DNA of 64,000 nucleotides from Affinundibacterium flavidum (GTDB taxonomy: Bacteria; Pseudomonadota; Gammaproteobacteria; Burkholderiales; Burkholderiaceae_D), in assembly GCF_014284175.1 (NCBI RefSeq), contig NZ_JACOGA010000002.1, positions 286,168 through 350,167 of the forward strand, written 5' to 3'. Below, piece by piece: positions 1-9,283 of this stretch. Within the stretch, counting starts at the first letter, position 1; each line of letters opens with the position of its first letter. The position numbers and the translations under genes were made by a program. A model generated the notes under the pieces. It saw nothing but the letters and a program-made list of their open reading frames with translations, did not search any database and had not been told where the DNA came from.

Positions 1-61
1 ACTTAGGCTGGCTTGGTTCTTTTATACTTTTTGTTACGAAACTGCTGCAAAATATTTTGCT

Positions 62-1039
62 TTAGACAACAGCTCCATCGGTATCGTCTTTTTCTTTAAC
101 TGGCTTGATCAAGTCTTCACGCTTCACACCCAGCCACATGGCGATTGCCGCCGCCACGAATACAGAAGAATAAATACCGAACAAAATACCAATCGTCAGA
201 GCAATCGCGAAGCCATGCAAAGTCGGGCCACCGAAGAACAACATCGACAACACCATCATCTGCGTACAACCGTGCGTAATCACGGTACGAGAAATCGTAC
301 TGGTGATCGCGTTATCGATGACTTCAGTGACGGTCGCTTTACGCAGCTTCAAGAAGTTCTCACGAATACGATCAAAAATAACCACGGATTCATTGACTGA
401 GTAACCCAAGACCGCTAATACCGCCGCGAGTACCGCCAAATCAAATTCCCATTCAAAGAAAGCGAAGAAGCCGAGAATAATCACCACGTCATGCAAGTTC
501 GCAACAATCGCAGACACCGCATACTTCCATTCAAAGCGTATCGCCAGATAAGCCATCACGCCGACGATCACGAATAACAAAGCCATCAGGCCGTCATGTG
601 CCAATTCATCACCGACTTGTGCTCCGACCAAAGCTGTACGCTGCAATTTTACATCAGGGTGATCGGCTCTCAAGGCATTCAATACGCGCTCATTTTGCGC
701 CGTAATCATCGCATTGAGTTCTTTTTCACTTGGCTTAGCCGCACCCTCGGCAACTTTAGGCAAAGGCAAGCGAATTACAACATCTTGCGCTTTACCAAAT
801 GCCTGCACTACAACTTCATTCAAACCCAAAGCTTGAATTGTGGTGCGTATTTTATTGTTATCAGCAGCTTGGCTGTAACTGACTTCCATTGAAGTGCCGC
901 CAGTAAATTCCACCGACAAATGCAAACTTTTCGTCACAAGAAAATAAACAGCCGCGACGAAGGTTAAAGCGGAGATGACATTAAAAATCAGCGCATTGCG
1001 CATGAAAGGTATGTCACGTTTAATACGGAATAATTCCAT
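62..1039 (-). CDS. secF: Protein translocase subunit SecF
   Basis: SecF is an inner-membrane RND-family subunit that works with SecD and YajC beside SecYEG, using the proton-motive force to complete protein export. The 325-residue protein has an N-terminal transmembrane helix (about residues 13-35), a short SecF signature just after it (VEFTGGTSMEVSY), a periplasmic loop, and a C-terminal block of five helices containing ESVVIFDRIREN, the conserved region that resembles the SecD NERIREE motif. Length and order are normal for the family. It lies 53 bases downstream of secD on the same strand and is the last gene of the yajC-secD-secF cluster. I see no terminator hairpin in the 61 bases left before the window edge. 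Confidence 0.97.
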   Translation of the reverse strand: MELFRIKRDIPFMRNALIFNVISALTFVAAVYFLVTKSLHLSVEFTGGTSMEVSYSQAADNNKIRTTIQALGLNEVVVQAFGKAQDVVIRLPLPKVAEGAAKPSEKELNAMITAQNERVLNALRADHPDVKLQRTALVGAQVGDELAHDGLMALLFVIVGVMAYLAIRFEWKYAVSAIVANLHDVVIILGFFAFFEWEFDLAVLAAVLAVLGYSVNESVVIFDRIRENFLKLRKATVTEVIDNAITSTISRTVITHGCTQMMVLSMLFFGGPTLHGFAIALTIGILFGIYSSVFVAAAIAMWLGVKREDLIKPVKEKDDTDGAVV

Positions 1040-1092
1040 GATAAATTCCTAAATCTTTTCTGTAATTGACTAAGTGCTGGTATTCAGAATGA

Positions 1093-2961
1093 TCACTCAG
1101 CAGGTTTCCAAATCTGGCCAATCGAAACAGAAGCCAATTTTTTCTTACGTCCGTACCAAAGATTGACCACACCGCGAGACACAAATACCGCAGAGAAAAT
1201 CGAAGTCAAAATACCCAGACAATGCACAATCGCGAAGGCTTTAATTGGACCGGAGCCAAACACCAACAAGGCCAGGCCAACGATCAAAGTCGTCACGTTG
1301 GAATCGAGAATCGTCGCCCAAGCGCGGTCGAAACCTTGCAAAATCGCATTCTGCGGTGAATTTCCACCGCGCAGTTCTTCACGAATACGTTCATTGATCA
1401 AGACGTTGGCGTCAATCGCCATACCCAGTGCCAAGGCAATCGCTGCCATACCCGGCAAGGTCAAAGTCGCTTGCATCACCGACAAAATGCCAACCAGCAA
1501 CAACAAGTTAACCGCCAAGGCAAACACGCTGAAGAAACCAAAAATCATGTAGTAGATAATCATGAACACAGCGATCGCGGCAAAACCGTACATCGTAGAA
1601 TGAATACCTTTAGTGATGTTTTCTGCACCGAGTTGCGCACCGATTGTGCGTTCTTCGATAATTTCCATCGGTGCTGCTAAAGCACCAGCGCGTAACAGCA
1701 AAGCCAGTTCATTTGCATCGTTAGTTGAACGCATACCCGTGGTCTGGAAAGTTTTACCCAACACATCTTGTATCGTCGCCACTTGCAACAACTCGCCTTT
1801 ACCCTTCTCAAACAAAACAAAGGCCATGCGCTTGCCCACGTTAGTGCGCGTCGCGTCAGTCATACGACGTCCACCATCACTGTTTAAGTCTAAAGTAACT
1901 GCAGGCTGTTGATTTTTGTCGAAACTCGCTTGTGCGCCGGTGATCGAATCACCCGTGACAATCGGCTCTTTGTACAAAATTGCTGGGCCACCACGACCCA
2001 CTTTAAACATCTCAGATCCAAAAGGAACAGCGGTATTTTCATCAACAGGACCAATTACACTCTCATCAACCAGACGTACTTCTAAAGTAGCCGTGCGACC
2101 GATAATTTTTTTGGCACCTGCCACATCCTGTACACCAGGCAATTGGACGACAATACGATCCGCACCTTGCTGTTGAATGATAGGTTCTGCAACACCAATT
2201 TCGTTGACCCGTTTGGAGAGCGCCGCGATATTTTGCTTCACGCCTTCATTCATCAAATTCGTCAGCGCTTCTGGTTTGATCGTGACTTTCATAGTCAAAT
2301 CGGTATTCTCGGGCGTAGCAACGCTGTCAAACAAATTCACATCACTCAACTGACGTGTAATGACTTCACGTGCCTTAGTACGTGTCTCCGCATCACGGAA
2401 TTTAATCGTGACCGAAGATGCATCGCGCGAAATACCTGCGTGACGTACTTCTTTGTCTTTTAAAGTGCTGCGGATACTAGATTGGAGAGCGTTCACACGA
2501 TTAGTCAATACCGCGGAAGTATCGACCTTCATCAAGAAATGCACACCACCGCGCAAATCCAAACCTAAATACATAGGGAAAGCGCGCAGCTTTTGCATCC
2601 ACTCTGGGGTGTTCGGCAATAAATTCAAAGCGACGGTATACACAGGATCAGTAGGGTCTGCGTTTAAACCTTTTTCCAAAGCAGCTTTCGCTTTGAACTG
2701 CACGTCTGTATTTACAAAGCGCGCACGGATAGAGCCCTGTATGCCATTGTAATCATACGAGAAACCAGTTGAGCTGACGCCTGCTTCTTTCAATATTTGT
2801 TCAACCCGCGCGATCATGCTGTTATCCACTTTCACAGTGGCCTTGGCACTATTAATTTGCACAGCGGGCGAATCACCGAAGAAATTCGGTGCAGTATACA
2901 AAGCACCAAAGACCAGAGCGATCAATATGATGATGTACTTCCAGAGAGGATAACGATTCAT
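1093..2961 (-). CDS. secD: Protein translocase subunit SecD
   Basis: SecD is the larger RND-type subunit of the SecDF accessory complex, pulling preproteins through to the periplasm. The 622-residue protein starts MNRYPLWKY with one N-terminal helix, has a long periplasmic domain containing the LGLDLRGGVHFLM signature (about residues 130-145), and ends with the six-helix channel region carrying GMAIDANVLINERIREE, the proton-relay segment. This is the usual betaproteobacterial length. It is preceded by yajC and followed by secF on the same strand. No clear Shine-Dalgarno sequence precedes the ATG, but the start gives a complete family N-terminus. Confidence 0.97.
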   Translation of the reverse strand: MNRYPLWKYIIILIALVFGALYTAPNFFGDSPAVQINSAKATVKVDNSMIARVEQILKEAGVSSTGFSYDYNGIQGSIRARFVNTDVQFKAKAALEKGLNADPTDPVYTVALNLLPNTPEWMQKLRAFPMYLGLDLRGGVHFLMKVDTSAVLTNRVNALQSSIRSTLKDKEVRHAGISRDASSVTIKFRDAETRTKAREVITRQLSDVNLFDSVATPENTDLTMKVTIKPEALTNLMNEGVKQNIAALSKRVNEIGVAEPIIQQQGADRIVVQLPGVQDVAGAKKIIGRTATLEVRLVDESVIGPVDENTAVPFGSEMFKVGRGGPAILYKEPIVTGDSITGAQASFDKNQQPAVTLDLNSDGGRRMTDATRTNVGKRMAFVLFEKGKGELLQVATIQDVLGKTFQTTGMRSTNDANELALLLRAGALAAPMEIIEERTIGAQLGAENITKGIHSTMYGFAAIAVFMIIYYMIFGFFSVFALAVNLLLLVGILSVMQATLTLPGMAAIALALGMAIDANVLINERIREELRGGNSPQNAILQGFDRAWATILDSNVTTLIVGLALLVFGSGPIKAFAIVHCLGILTSIFSAVFVSRGVVNLWYGRKKKLASVSIGQIWKPAE

Positions 2962-3035
2962 AGCGAGAGTCTAATTAAGAACAGCATAGTAAGAACAACA
3001 CAGGAACAACATAAATCTAATAAACCAAAATAACG

Positions 3036-3062
3036 AAGGGGCAAACTTTGCATTTGCCCCTT
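3036..3062. other. Stem-loop between yajC and secD
   Basis: A perfect 10-base inverted repeat (AAGGGGCAAA and its complement) with a 7-base loop lies in the 119-base gap between yajC and secD. On the minus strand it is followed by CGTTATTTTGG, a weak U-tract. It could be a partial terminator or RNA-stability hairpin that sets different levels of YajC and SecD; this role is inferred from position only. Confidence 0.5.
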
Positions 3063-3080
3063 GTGTTACACAAGTAGATA

Positions 3081-3398
3081 TTATTTCAGTGTGCCTTTTG
3101 GTAACAGTGTCGTCACTGCACTTTTTTGGATTTGAATATCCACACCATTGCTCACTTCAACAGAGACGAAGGTATCAGAGACTTTCGTCACTTTACCCGC
3201 GATACCACCAGCAGTGATTACCTCATCGCCTTTTGCTAACGCGTCTAGCATCGTTTTTTGTTCTTTTTGGCGTTTCATTTGTGGACGGATCATGACGAAA
3301 TACAAAACCACAAACATCAAAATGATAGGCAAGAAGCTCATCAAAGAGGTATCTTGCGCCGCGCCAGCAGCTTGAGCATAAGCATTAGAAATAAACAC
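3081..3398 (-). CDS. yajC: Sec translocon accessory protein YajC
   Basis: YajC is a small single-pass inner-membrane protein that associates with SecDF. The 105-residue product has a periplasmic N-terminus (MFISNAYAQA), one transmembrane helix at about residues 22-40 (FLPIILMFVVLYFVMIRP) and a cytoplasmic part with the family pattern RPQMKRQKE and a KGDEVITAGGI segment. Length is typical. It is the first gene of yajC-secD-secF. In most Burkholderiales tgt lies directly upstream; here an unrelated gene and a repeat element intervene, so yajC must use a promoter in the 565-base upstream gap. Confidence 0.96.
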   Translation of the reverse strand: MFISNAYAQAAGAAQDTSLMSFLPIILMFVVLYFVMIRPQMKRQKEQKTMLDALAKGDEVITAGGIAGKVTKVSDTFVSVEVSNGVDIQIQKSAVTTLLPKGTLK

Positions 3399-3963
3399 GA
3401 TAGAACTCCATTTAATAATTTTTTTAAAACAAATCAGTCACTTGCACGCATCTTGGGGCAATGTTGAAGATTTAAAGCCCTACAACACTTTTGTCAAAAT
3501 GATCAGCATTTTCATGCTAGGCAACAAAGCGCAACATTCTAGCATTAGGCAGGCGCACAAACGACAAATCAATGCGTAGAGAATGCTGGTTTAGATGAAT
3601 ATGAAGATAAAACCACCGAAACTCGCTGATTTGTATCATATGAGCAAATTACAAACAAATTAACACCCTATTTTTCGACCAAAGTTCATATTTTAATTAA
3701 TTAATAAACAACTAATTGATCTAGGACTTACGCAAAACTGATGCTGGCTTCCTTGCCATCCCTTGCAGTGCTCGATAAAGGTGGAAGCCGTACTGGCATC
3801 AAGAATAAATGGGTGAGGGTGCGCCGTGCGCACCGAGGCAGCAACCTATGTGTGTGGTGCGCGCGGCGCGCCCTACGCAACGAAGCTCTAGGCAATGCAA
3901 GTTTGTGTAAGTCCTATAGTTTCATCAACAGAAGAAGCATGCGTAAATCCGATACTGCTCAGT
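3399..3963. other. Intergenic region upstream of yajC
   Basis: This 565-base gap holds the presumed promoter region of the yajC-secDF operon (AT-rich, roughly 3600-3720) and a MITE-like element at 3723-3915. The open reading frames here fall within the element and have no coding features that I trust. Confidence 0.6.
3723..3915. mobile_element. MITE-like element with GGACTTACGCA-type ends
   Basis: The two ends are imperfect inverted repeats of about 17 bases: AGGACTTACGCAAAACT on the left, and AGGACTTACACAAACTT on the complement of the right end. The 193-base interior has GC-rich segments that are partly self-complementary (GTGCGCCGTGCGCACC and GGTGCGCGCGGCGCG). No transposase is encoded. 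Ends of this type are familiar from IS5-like insertion sequences, so this is probably a non-autonomous derivative. A TA lies at both borders but no longer target duplication is visible. Confidence 0.65.
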
Positions 3964-6288
3964 TTATTTCCTACGCCCGGCATTCAACTCTACCAGCCCC
4001 GACTTTGCAGCATCCCGGATTTCAGCAACCTCAGATTGTCGCGCTATTTGGTAGGCTTTACGCAGACTACGTTTTGTCACATCGATGACTTTCAAAGTAT
4101 CAATTAAATTGAAGTAATAAACTGCATCATTCCACATTGAGAATTCTTTCAATAATCTCGGTGCTGAAATGGCAGCTCGTGATCCCATTTGCTTTAACCA
4201 CCATGTCTTTTCATCAGAAAATCCTGGGACAGAAAAGAAAATTTCAATACATCGCTGATCGTCATTTTTCAATTTACGCAGGCGGGCAATCAATTCTCTA
4301 TTTTGCACGTCACGCTTATCTTGAAATGCAAGCGACATTAAGGCTAAGCTCACACGGTGGCTATACTCAGGCTTCTTAAAAAGTAGCTGGAAGGCGGTTT
4401 TTCTTTGGTCGTCATAAGGCGACTTTTCGGCGATCAGCAATAAGGTTTCGGCATTATTGATAGTCTCGACTTTAATACGAGTCAGAGCTGACTTAGCATC
4501 CCGATTTTTATCTGACGCATCGAGAGTTGCAGCGATCACGCGATGATCTTTTGGCGCAATCGCCAACATCACACGAAAAATTTCCCAAGGGGGCGATGTC
4601 GTCACGTTATCTAGACTACCTAGCAAAACAGGTATAGCATCTTGAGCGCTAACTCCCATTCCTTTCAAGGTACGAGCTAAAGAAAAATCTTCGTTGGAAT
4701 TTGTTCTTCCATACGCTACATATCGCTTCGCCAAGATTTTTGCCGTACTAGAAAAAACGCTCGCATCTAGATCGGAGTCTTTACTCGCTGCATTGATTCG
4801 ACTCTGAAGCTGATTAGAAAACTTTCTGATGTCATCTAAATTTGACGAATCTCCATCAACTGACTTTCCCGTCAAACTCAACAGTTGACTGAAGACACGT
4901 TCAGCGCTCGCCGAGTCCAAATCCTTAATTTGACTAGCGGTGTGTACCAGAGCATCAGCTAAACAGAATCGTCGTTCGTCGTTGCCATTGGGCGTATTAG
5001 TAATAGGAACGCGATGAAGTAAAGTCAGTATCTGCACAGGATCAACATCTCTGAATGGACCTGCCGTTAAATCACACACGGCTGCAGTGATTTGTGGAGC
5101 GGCGTTTTCGGCCAGTACACGTTCCAAAAGTGGTGCGCCATAACAAATGTTATCGGCGGCGCCAAGAAAATTAATTTCTATAGGTGCTGATGTTAAGAGG
5201 GTATCGCCCATTTCCAACAAAGCGGTATATCCACGCAAACTTATTGTTCTCGGAGTAGCATGCGCTCTGGCGCTACAAAGTGCGTGAGCGAATACTTTAC
5301 TACTTCCATTTCTGGTTTGAAGAAAACCATCAATATGCTGAACAATAGCTTGATTCAGAAGCGATAAATCTGAAGCTGATGCTACCGTCCGCAGGGGTGC
5401 TGCTGGCACGGATAACTCGGATTGTGTCGTCAATTCTTCCGAGCGAAAATACATAAATTTACGATACGGGGCAAAGGCTTGGGGCAAATGAAATTCAATT
5501 TCCTTTTGAAAAATAGGATGTGGACGTATGCCATCACCACATGCACTACTCAGGCCAAATCCGTCTCCGCGCCAGCTTAAAGTTGGTACAAGATCCGATT
5601 CTAAAGTCAGTCTATCTGCCGCTGATAGCAATAAAGGAGCATCTATCTCCACTTCTGCTTCAGTATTATTTGATGACATATGGCTTTGATGAACTTCATC
5701 TATGAATTTAAATTTATAGCGCTTTCCTTCGTTAAATCCCAAGACTGGCTCAATTCGAAAAAGCCCGTTTTCCCGCTGGAATTCTATGGAAACATCCCGA
5801 ATTTTTCCTTGATCCAAGAACTTTGCGATATCGTCCCCATTCGCTATGCGCATTTCAGGTGCGGCACATGTTTCTGATTGCGACCCTAGATTGCGCGTAT
5901 CAAAGCATGCTTTTAATTCAGGGTCGGCTATATAAAAATATTTGTCGTCAGATTTATTATTTGACGGCAATTCAACTTTTTTAATCACCACGGAGATTGG
6001 GGTAAGGCGATCAGATTCAGAAACAGCGAATTGCTTAGCACTCAGCGGTACTGGCAGCTTATTCACTATGCGCGCATTTCCGATATGAGCTACTTCAGCC
6101 GCTTCCCAACGAAATAGAACGCCACGCGCATTTGCAGGCAGATGATGTGAGCTTTGAAATCCTCTGGTGTCATAAAAAACCACACTGCAGGCAAGTGCAT
6201 TAGATGAGGAAAAAGTTGCAAAGCCCAAAGAAACGACGCAAATCACTTTGAAACCAAATTTCCAAATTATTTTTTTCTGTGAATTCAT
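3964..6288 (-). CDS. Secreted protein of unknown function, 774 aa
   Basis: I do not recognise this protein. It begins with a basic N-terminus and hydrophobic stretch ending at about residue 33 (SNALACS), consistent with a signal peptide and possibly a lipoprotein-type cysteine at 34, although no clean lipobox is present. The N-terminal 300 residues look beta-rich. The C-terminal 350 residues are helical with repeated leucine and alanine spacing (for example RELIARLRKLKNDDQRC and EIRDAAKSGLVEL), suggestive of HEAT-like repeats. Codon use looks more AT-rich than in the flanking secD and tgt. It sits between tgt and yajC, which are normally adjacent, so it is probably a lineage-specific insertion. 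It has a long AT-rich leader and is followed by the MITE at 3723-3915. Confidence 0.75.
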   Translation of the reverse strand: MNSQKKIIWKFGFKVICVVSLGFATFSSSNALACSVVFYDTRGFQSSHHLPANARGVLFRWEAAEVAHIGNARIVNKLPVPLSAKQFAVSESDRLTPISVVIKKVELPSNNKSDDKYFYIADPELKACFDTRNLGSQSETCAAPEMRIANGDDIAKFLDQGKIRDVSIEFQRENGLFRIEPVLGFNEGKRYKFKFIDEVHQSHMSSNNTEAEVEIDAPLLLSAADRLTLESDLVPTLSWRGDGFGLSSACGDGIRPHPIFQKEIEFHLPQAFAPYRKFMYFRSEELTTQSELSVPAAPLRTVASASDLSLLNQAIVQHIDGFLQTRNGSSKVFAHALCSARAHATPRTISLRGYTALLEMGDTLLTSAPIEINFLGAADNICYGAPLLERVLAENAAPQITAAVCDLTAGPFRDVDPVQILTLLHRVPITNTPNGNDERRFCLADALVHTASQIKDLDSASAERVFSQLLSLTGKSVDGDSSNLDDIRKFSNQLQSRINAASKDSDLDASVFSSTAKILAKRYVAYGRTNSNEDFSLARTLKGMGVSAQDAIPVLLGSLDNVTTSPPWEIFRVMLAIAPKDHRVIAATLDASDKNRDAKSALTRIKVETINNAETLLLIAEKSPYDDQRKTAFQLLFKKPEYSHRVSLALMSLAFQDKRDVQNRELIARLRKLKNDDQRCIEIFFSVPGFSDEKTWWLKQMGSRAAISAPRLLKEFSMWNDAVYYFNLIDTLKVIDVTKRSLRKAYQIARQSEVAEIRDAAKSGLVELNAGRRK

Positions 6289-6412
6289 ATCGTTAAATAG
6301 GTTAACGTTAAAAACGCTTACACGATAAAGTGCATGTAATTTTTTATCAATACTATTCGATATTTAATCCGGATTTACTACTTAACAACTAGAGTATGTT
6401 GTAATTTGAGGC

Positions 6413-6443
6413 AAAAAAAAGCCCGCATGTTCGCGGGCTTTTT
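6413..6443. terminator. Bidirectional intrinsic terminator downstream of tgt
   Basis: A GCCCGC/GCGGGC stem with a 6-base loop is flanked by eight A on the left and five T on the right, so it can work in both directions. On the minus strand it follows the tgt stop by about 35 bases and separates tgt from the 774-residue gene. Confidence 0.85.
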
Positions 6444-6479
6444 CAAGGTATTTTACTAATTTTCCAAATCAAATTTATT

Positions 6480-7643
<1,164 letters not shown>

Positions 7644-7661
7644 CTAAGAAAATTAAAAGCT

Positions 7662-7692
7662 TAACCGCAGAGGCGCGGAGATAGCAGAGTTT
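7662..7692. repeat. CCGCAGAGGCGC-type intergenic motif
   Basis: The segment ACCGCAGAGGCGCGGAGA followed by TAGCAGAG resembles a short degenerate motif (CCACAGAGGCACAGAGA and similar) that is scattered between genes in many bacteria. Related copies are at 8907-8938 (CCACAGGGGCGCTGAGCAC) and, reverse-complemented, at 18843-18865. No function is assigned. Confidence 0.4.
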
Positions 7693-7729
7693 TTTTGTTT
7701 TATTTTTCTCTACTTCGTTTTGTTACACT

Positions 7730-7851
7730 GTACACACCTAGAAATTCAATGTCAGGGATGCAGTACAAGGCGCCAAGCACAGCAATACGTCGGTATTGCG
7801 AGCATTGGCAACGCCGTAATGCGCCCTGAGATTGGATTTATTGGTGTGTAC
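7730..7851. mobile_element. 122-bp MITE with 28-bp inverted ends at the queA 3' end
   Basis: The ends start GTACACACC on both sides and match at about 24 of 28 positions when one is reverse-complemented. The interior is also foldback: GCAATAC and GTATTGC flank a short loop near the middle. There is no coding capacity. Its right end overlaps the last codons and stop of queA (7838-7851), and it separates queA from tgt. No target duplication is obvious. Confidence 0.75.
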
Positions 7852-8881
7852 CAGAGCGATTCGTGAGCAACATCGCATCCCCATAACTGAAGAAACGATA
7901 CTTCTGCGCGATTGCATGCGCATAGGCTTCACGTATCGCATCGTAACCTGCAAACGCTGAGACCAGCATCATTAATGTTGATTTTGGCAGGTGGAAATTC
8001 GTTACTAAGCGATCCACGGTTTTAAAACGATAGCCGGGTGTAATAAATAAACGCGTATCGTCACTGCCTGCCAAAAGCTCACCAGTTTGTGAGGCGGATT
8101 CTATGGCGCGCATGCTGGTGGTGCCAACGCAGATCACATTCTTGCCTGCGGCTTTAGTCGCACGCACTGCCGCGACGGTCTCTTCAGGTACGGTGTACCA
8201 CTCGCTGTGCATGTCGTGCTTGCTTAAATCTTCGGTACGCACTGGTTGGAACGTACCCGCGCCGACGTGCAAGGTAACGAAGGCCAGTTGTATGCCTTTG
8301 GCTTTACATTTTTCCAAAAGCGCTTCATCAAAATGCAAACCCGCGGTGGGTGCAGCGACCGCACCTGGGACACGTGAGTACACTGTCTGATAGCGATGCT
8401 CATCGAAATCATCCGCTTCATGATTAATGTAGGGTGGTAGCGGCAAGCGGCCATATTTCTCGATGAGTTCAAACACATCACCGGGGAAATGTAGGGTAAA
8501 AAATTCACCTGCACGTTCACCGACGGTGACATCAAACGCATCGGCTAAACGAATTTTACTACCAGCCAACGGCGACTTGGAGGCGCGCAATTGCACATGC
8601 ACAATGTGTTCATCCGCCGTGTTCTTGATGACACGCTCGACTAGCATTTCGACCTTGCCACCAGTTTCTTTGGCACCGAAAAAACGTGCTTTCAAAACAC
8701 GGGTATCGTTAAATACCAACAAGTCGCCGGTATCGAGTTGATCCACAATGTCAGAAAATTGACGGTCAACGATGCCTGTATCGCTCACGTGCAAGAGACG
8801 CGACGCGGTACGATCAGGCAAAGCAGTTTGCGCGATCAGCTCGGGTGGGAGTTCAAAATCAAAATCACTGAGTGAGTACAT
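7838..8881 (-). CDS. queA: S-adenosylmethionine:tRNA ribosyltransferase-isomerase
   Basis: QueA transfers and isomerises the ribosyl group of S-adenosylmethionine onto preQ1-modified tRNA to give epoxyqueuosine. The 347-residue protein begins [18 protein letters not shown] and contains PTAGLHFD and [17 protein letters not shown], all family signatures. The final residues (GTHQ and stop) are encoded by the terminal repeat of the MITE at 7730-7851, so the native C-terminus was probably replaced by a few element-derived residues; the conserved domain is complete. It is divergent from recG and upstream of tgt. Confidence 0.98.
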   Translation of the reverse strand: MYSLSDFDFELPPELIAQTALPDRTASRLLHVSDTGIVDRQFSDIVDQLDTGDLLVFNDTRVLKARFFGAKETGGKVEMLVERVIKNTADEHIVHVQLRASKSPLAGSKIRLADAFDVTVGERAGEFFTLHFPGDVFELIEKYGRLPLPPYINHEADDFDEHRYQTVYSRVPGAVAAPTAGLHFDEALLEKCKAKGIQLAFVTLHVGAGTFQPVRTEDLSKHDMHSEWYTVPEETVAAVRATKAAGKNVICVGTTSMRAIESASQTGELLAGSDDTRLFITPGYRFKTVDRLVTNFHLPKSTLMMLVSAFAGYDAIREAYAHAIAQKYRFFSYGDAMLLTNRSGTHQ

Positions 8882-9283
8882 ATTTACACCAAAATTAAAA
8901 CTTCTTTGCCACAGGGGCGCTGAGCACGCAGCGCATTTCTAGACCATGTTATTGGAATCTACACAAGTTGGAGCGCCACTGAAAGTCCCCTCCCTTTCAA
9001 GGGGAGGGCTAGGGTGGGGATGGGTATAGTGACGCAACCAGCGGTTTCTATAGCAAGGCTAAAACCCATCCCCATCCCAGCCTTCCCCATTTCGTAAAAC
9101 TTCGGGGAAGGAGTATTTCATCGCACTCCGACTTGTGTGGATACCTATGCCTTGAAGGAAAAGAGTCAAGTCACGAAGAACTCGCCCCACAATTAAAATT
9201 AACATTACTGTATAAAAAACCAGTAAAATCACGCGAATTAGCTTTCACGCATAACTTTTCCGACCAACCCGCCATTTTACCCT
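8882..9283. other. Divergent queA-recG promoter region
   Basis: This 402-base gap must hold the promoters of both queA and recG. It contains a degenerate CAGGGGCGCTGAG motif (8907-8938) and a GC-rich foldback element at 8957-9142, leaving about 75 bases for queA and 140 for recG. I see no confident -35/-10 pair. Confidence 0.5.
8957..9142. mobile_element. MITE-like foldback element, 186 bp
   Basis: The ends are inverted repeats: ATCTACACAAGTTGGAGCGC at the left, and ATCCACACAAGTCGGAGTGC on the complement of the right end, 17 of 20 matching. Inside, GGGTGGGGATGGGT (about 9012-9026) is mirrored by ACCCATCCCCATCCC, and the two halves each carry a smaller GGGGAGGG-type hairpin. The whole element could fold into one long stem. 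The GGGGAGGGCTAGGGTG core is also seen in the element at 51418-51597. Confidence 0.7.

Noticed and set aside
3741..4088. Rightward 115-residue open frame over the MITE and the end of the 774-residue gene
   Set aside because: It runs through the element's inverted repeats and the antisense of a longer gene, with no ribosome-binding site.
7738..7953. Leftward 71-residue frame overlapping the queA end
   Set aside because: It is made mostly of MITE sequence and overlaps queA in another frame.
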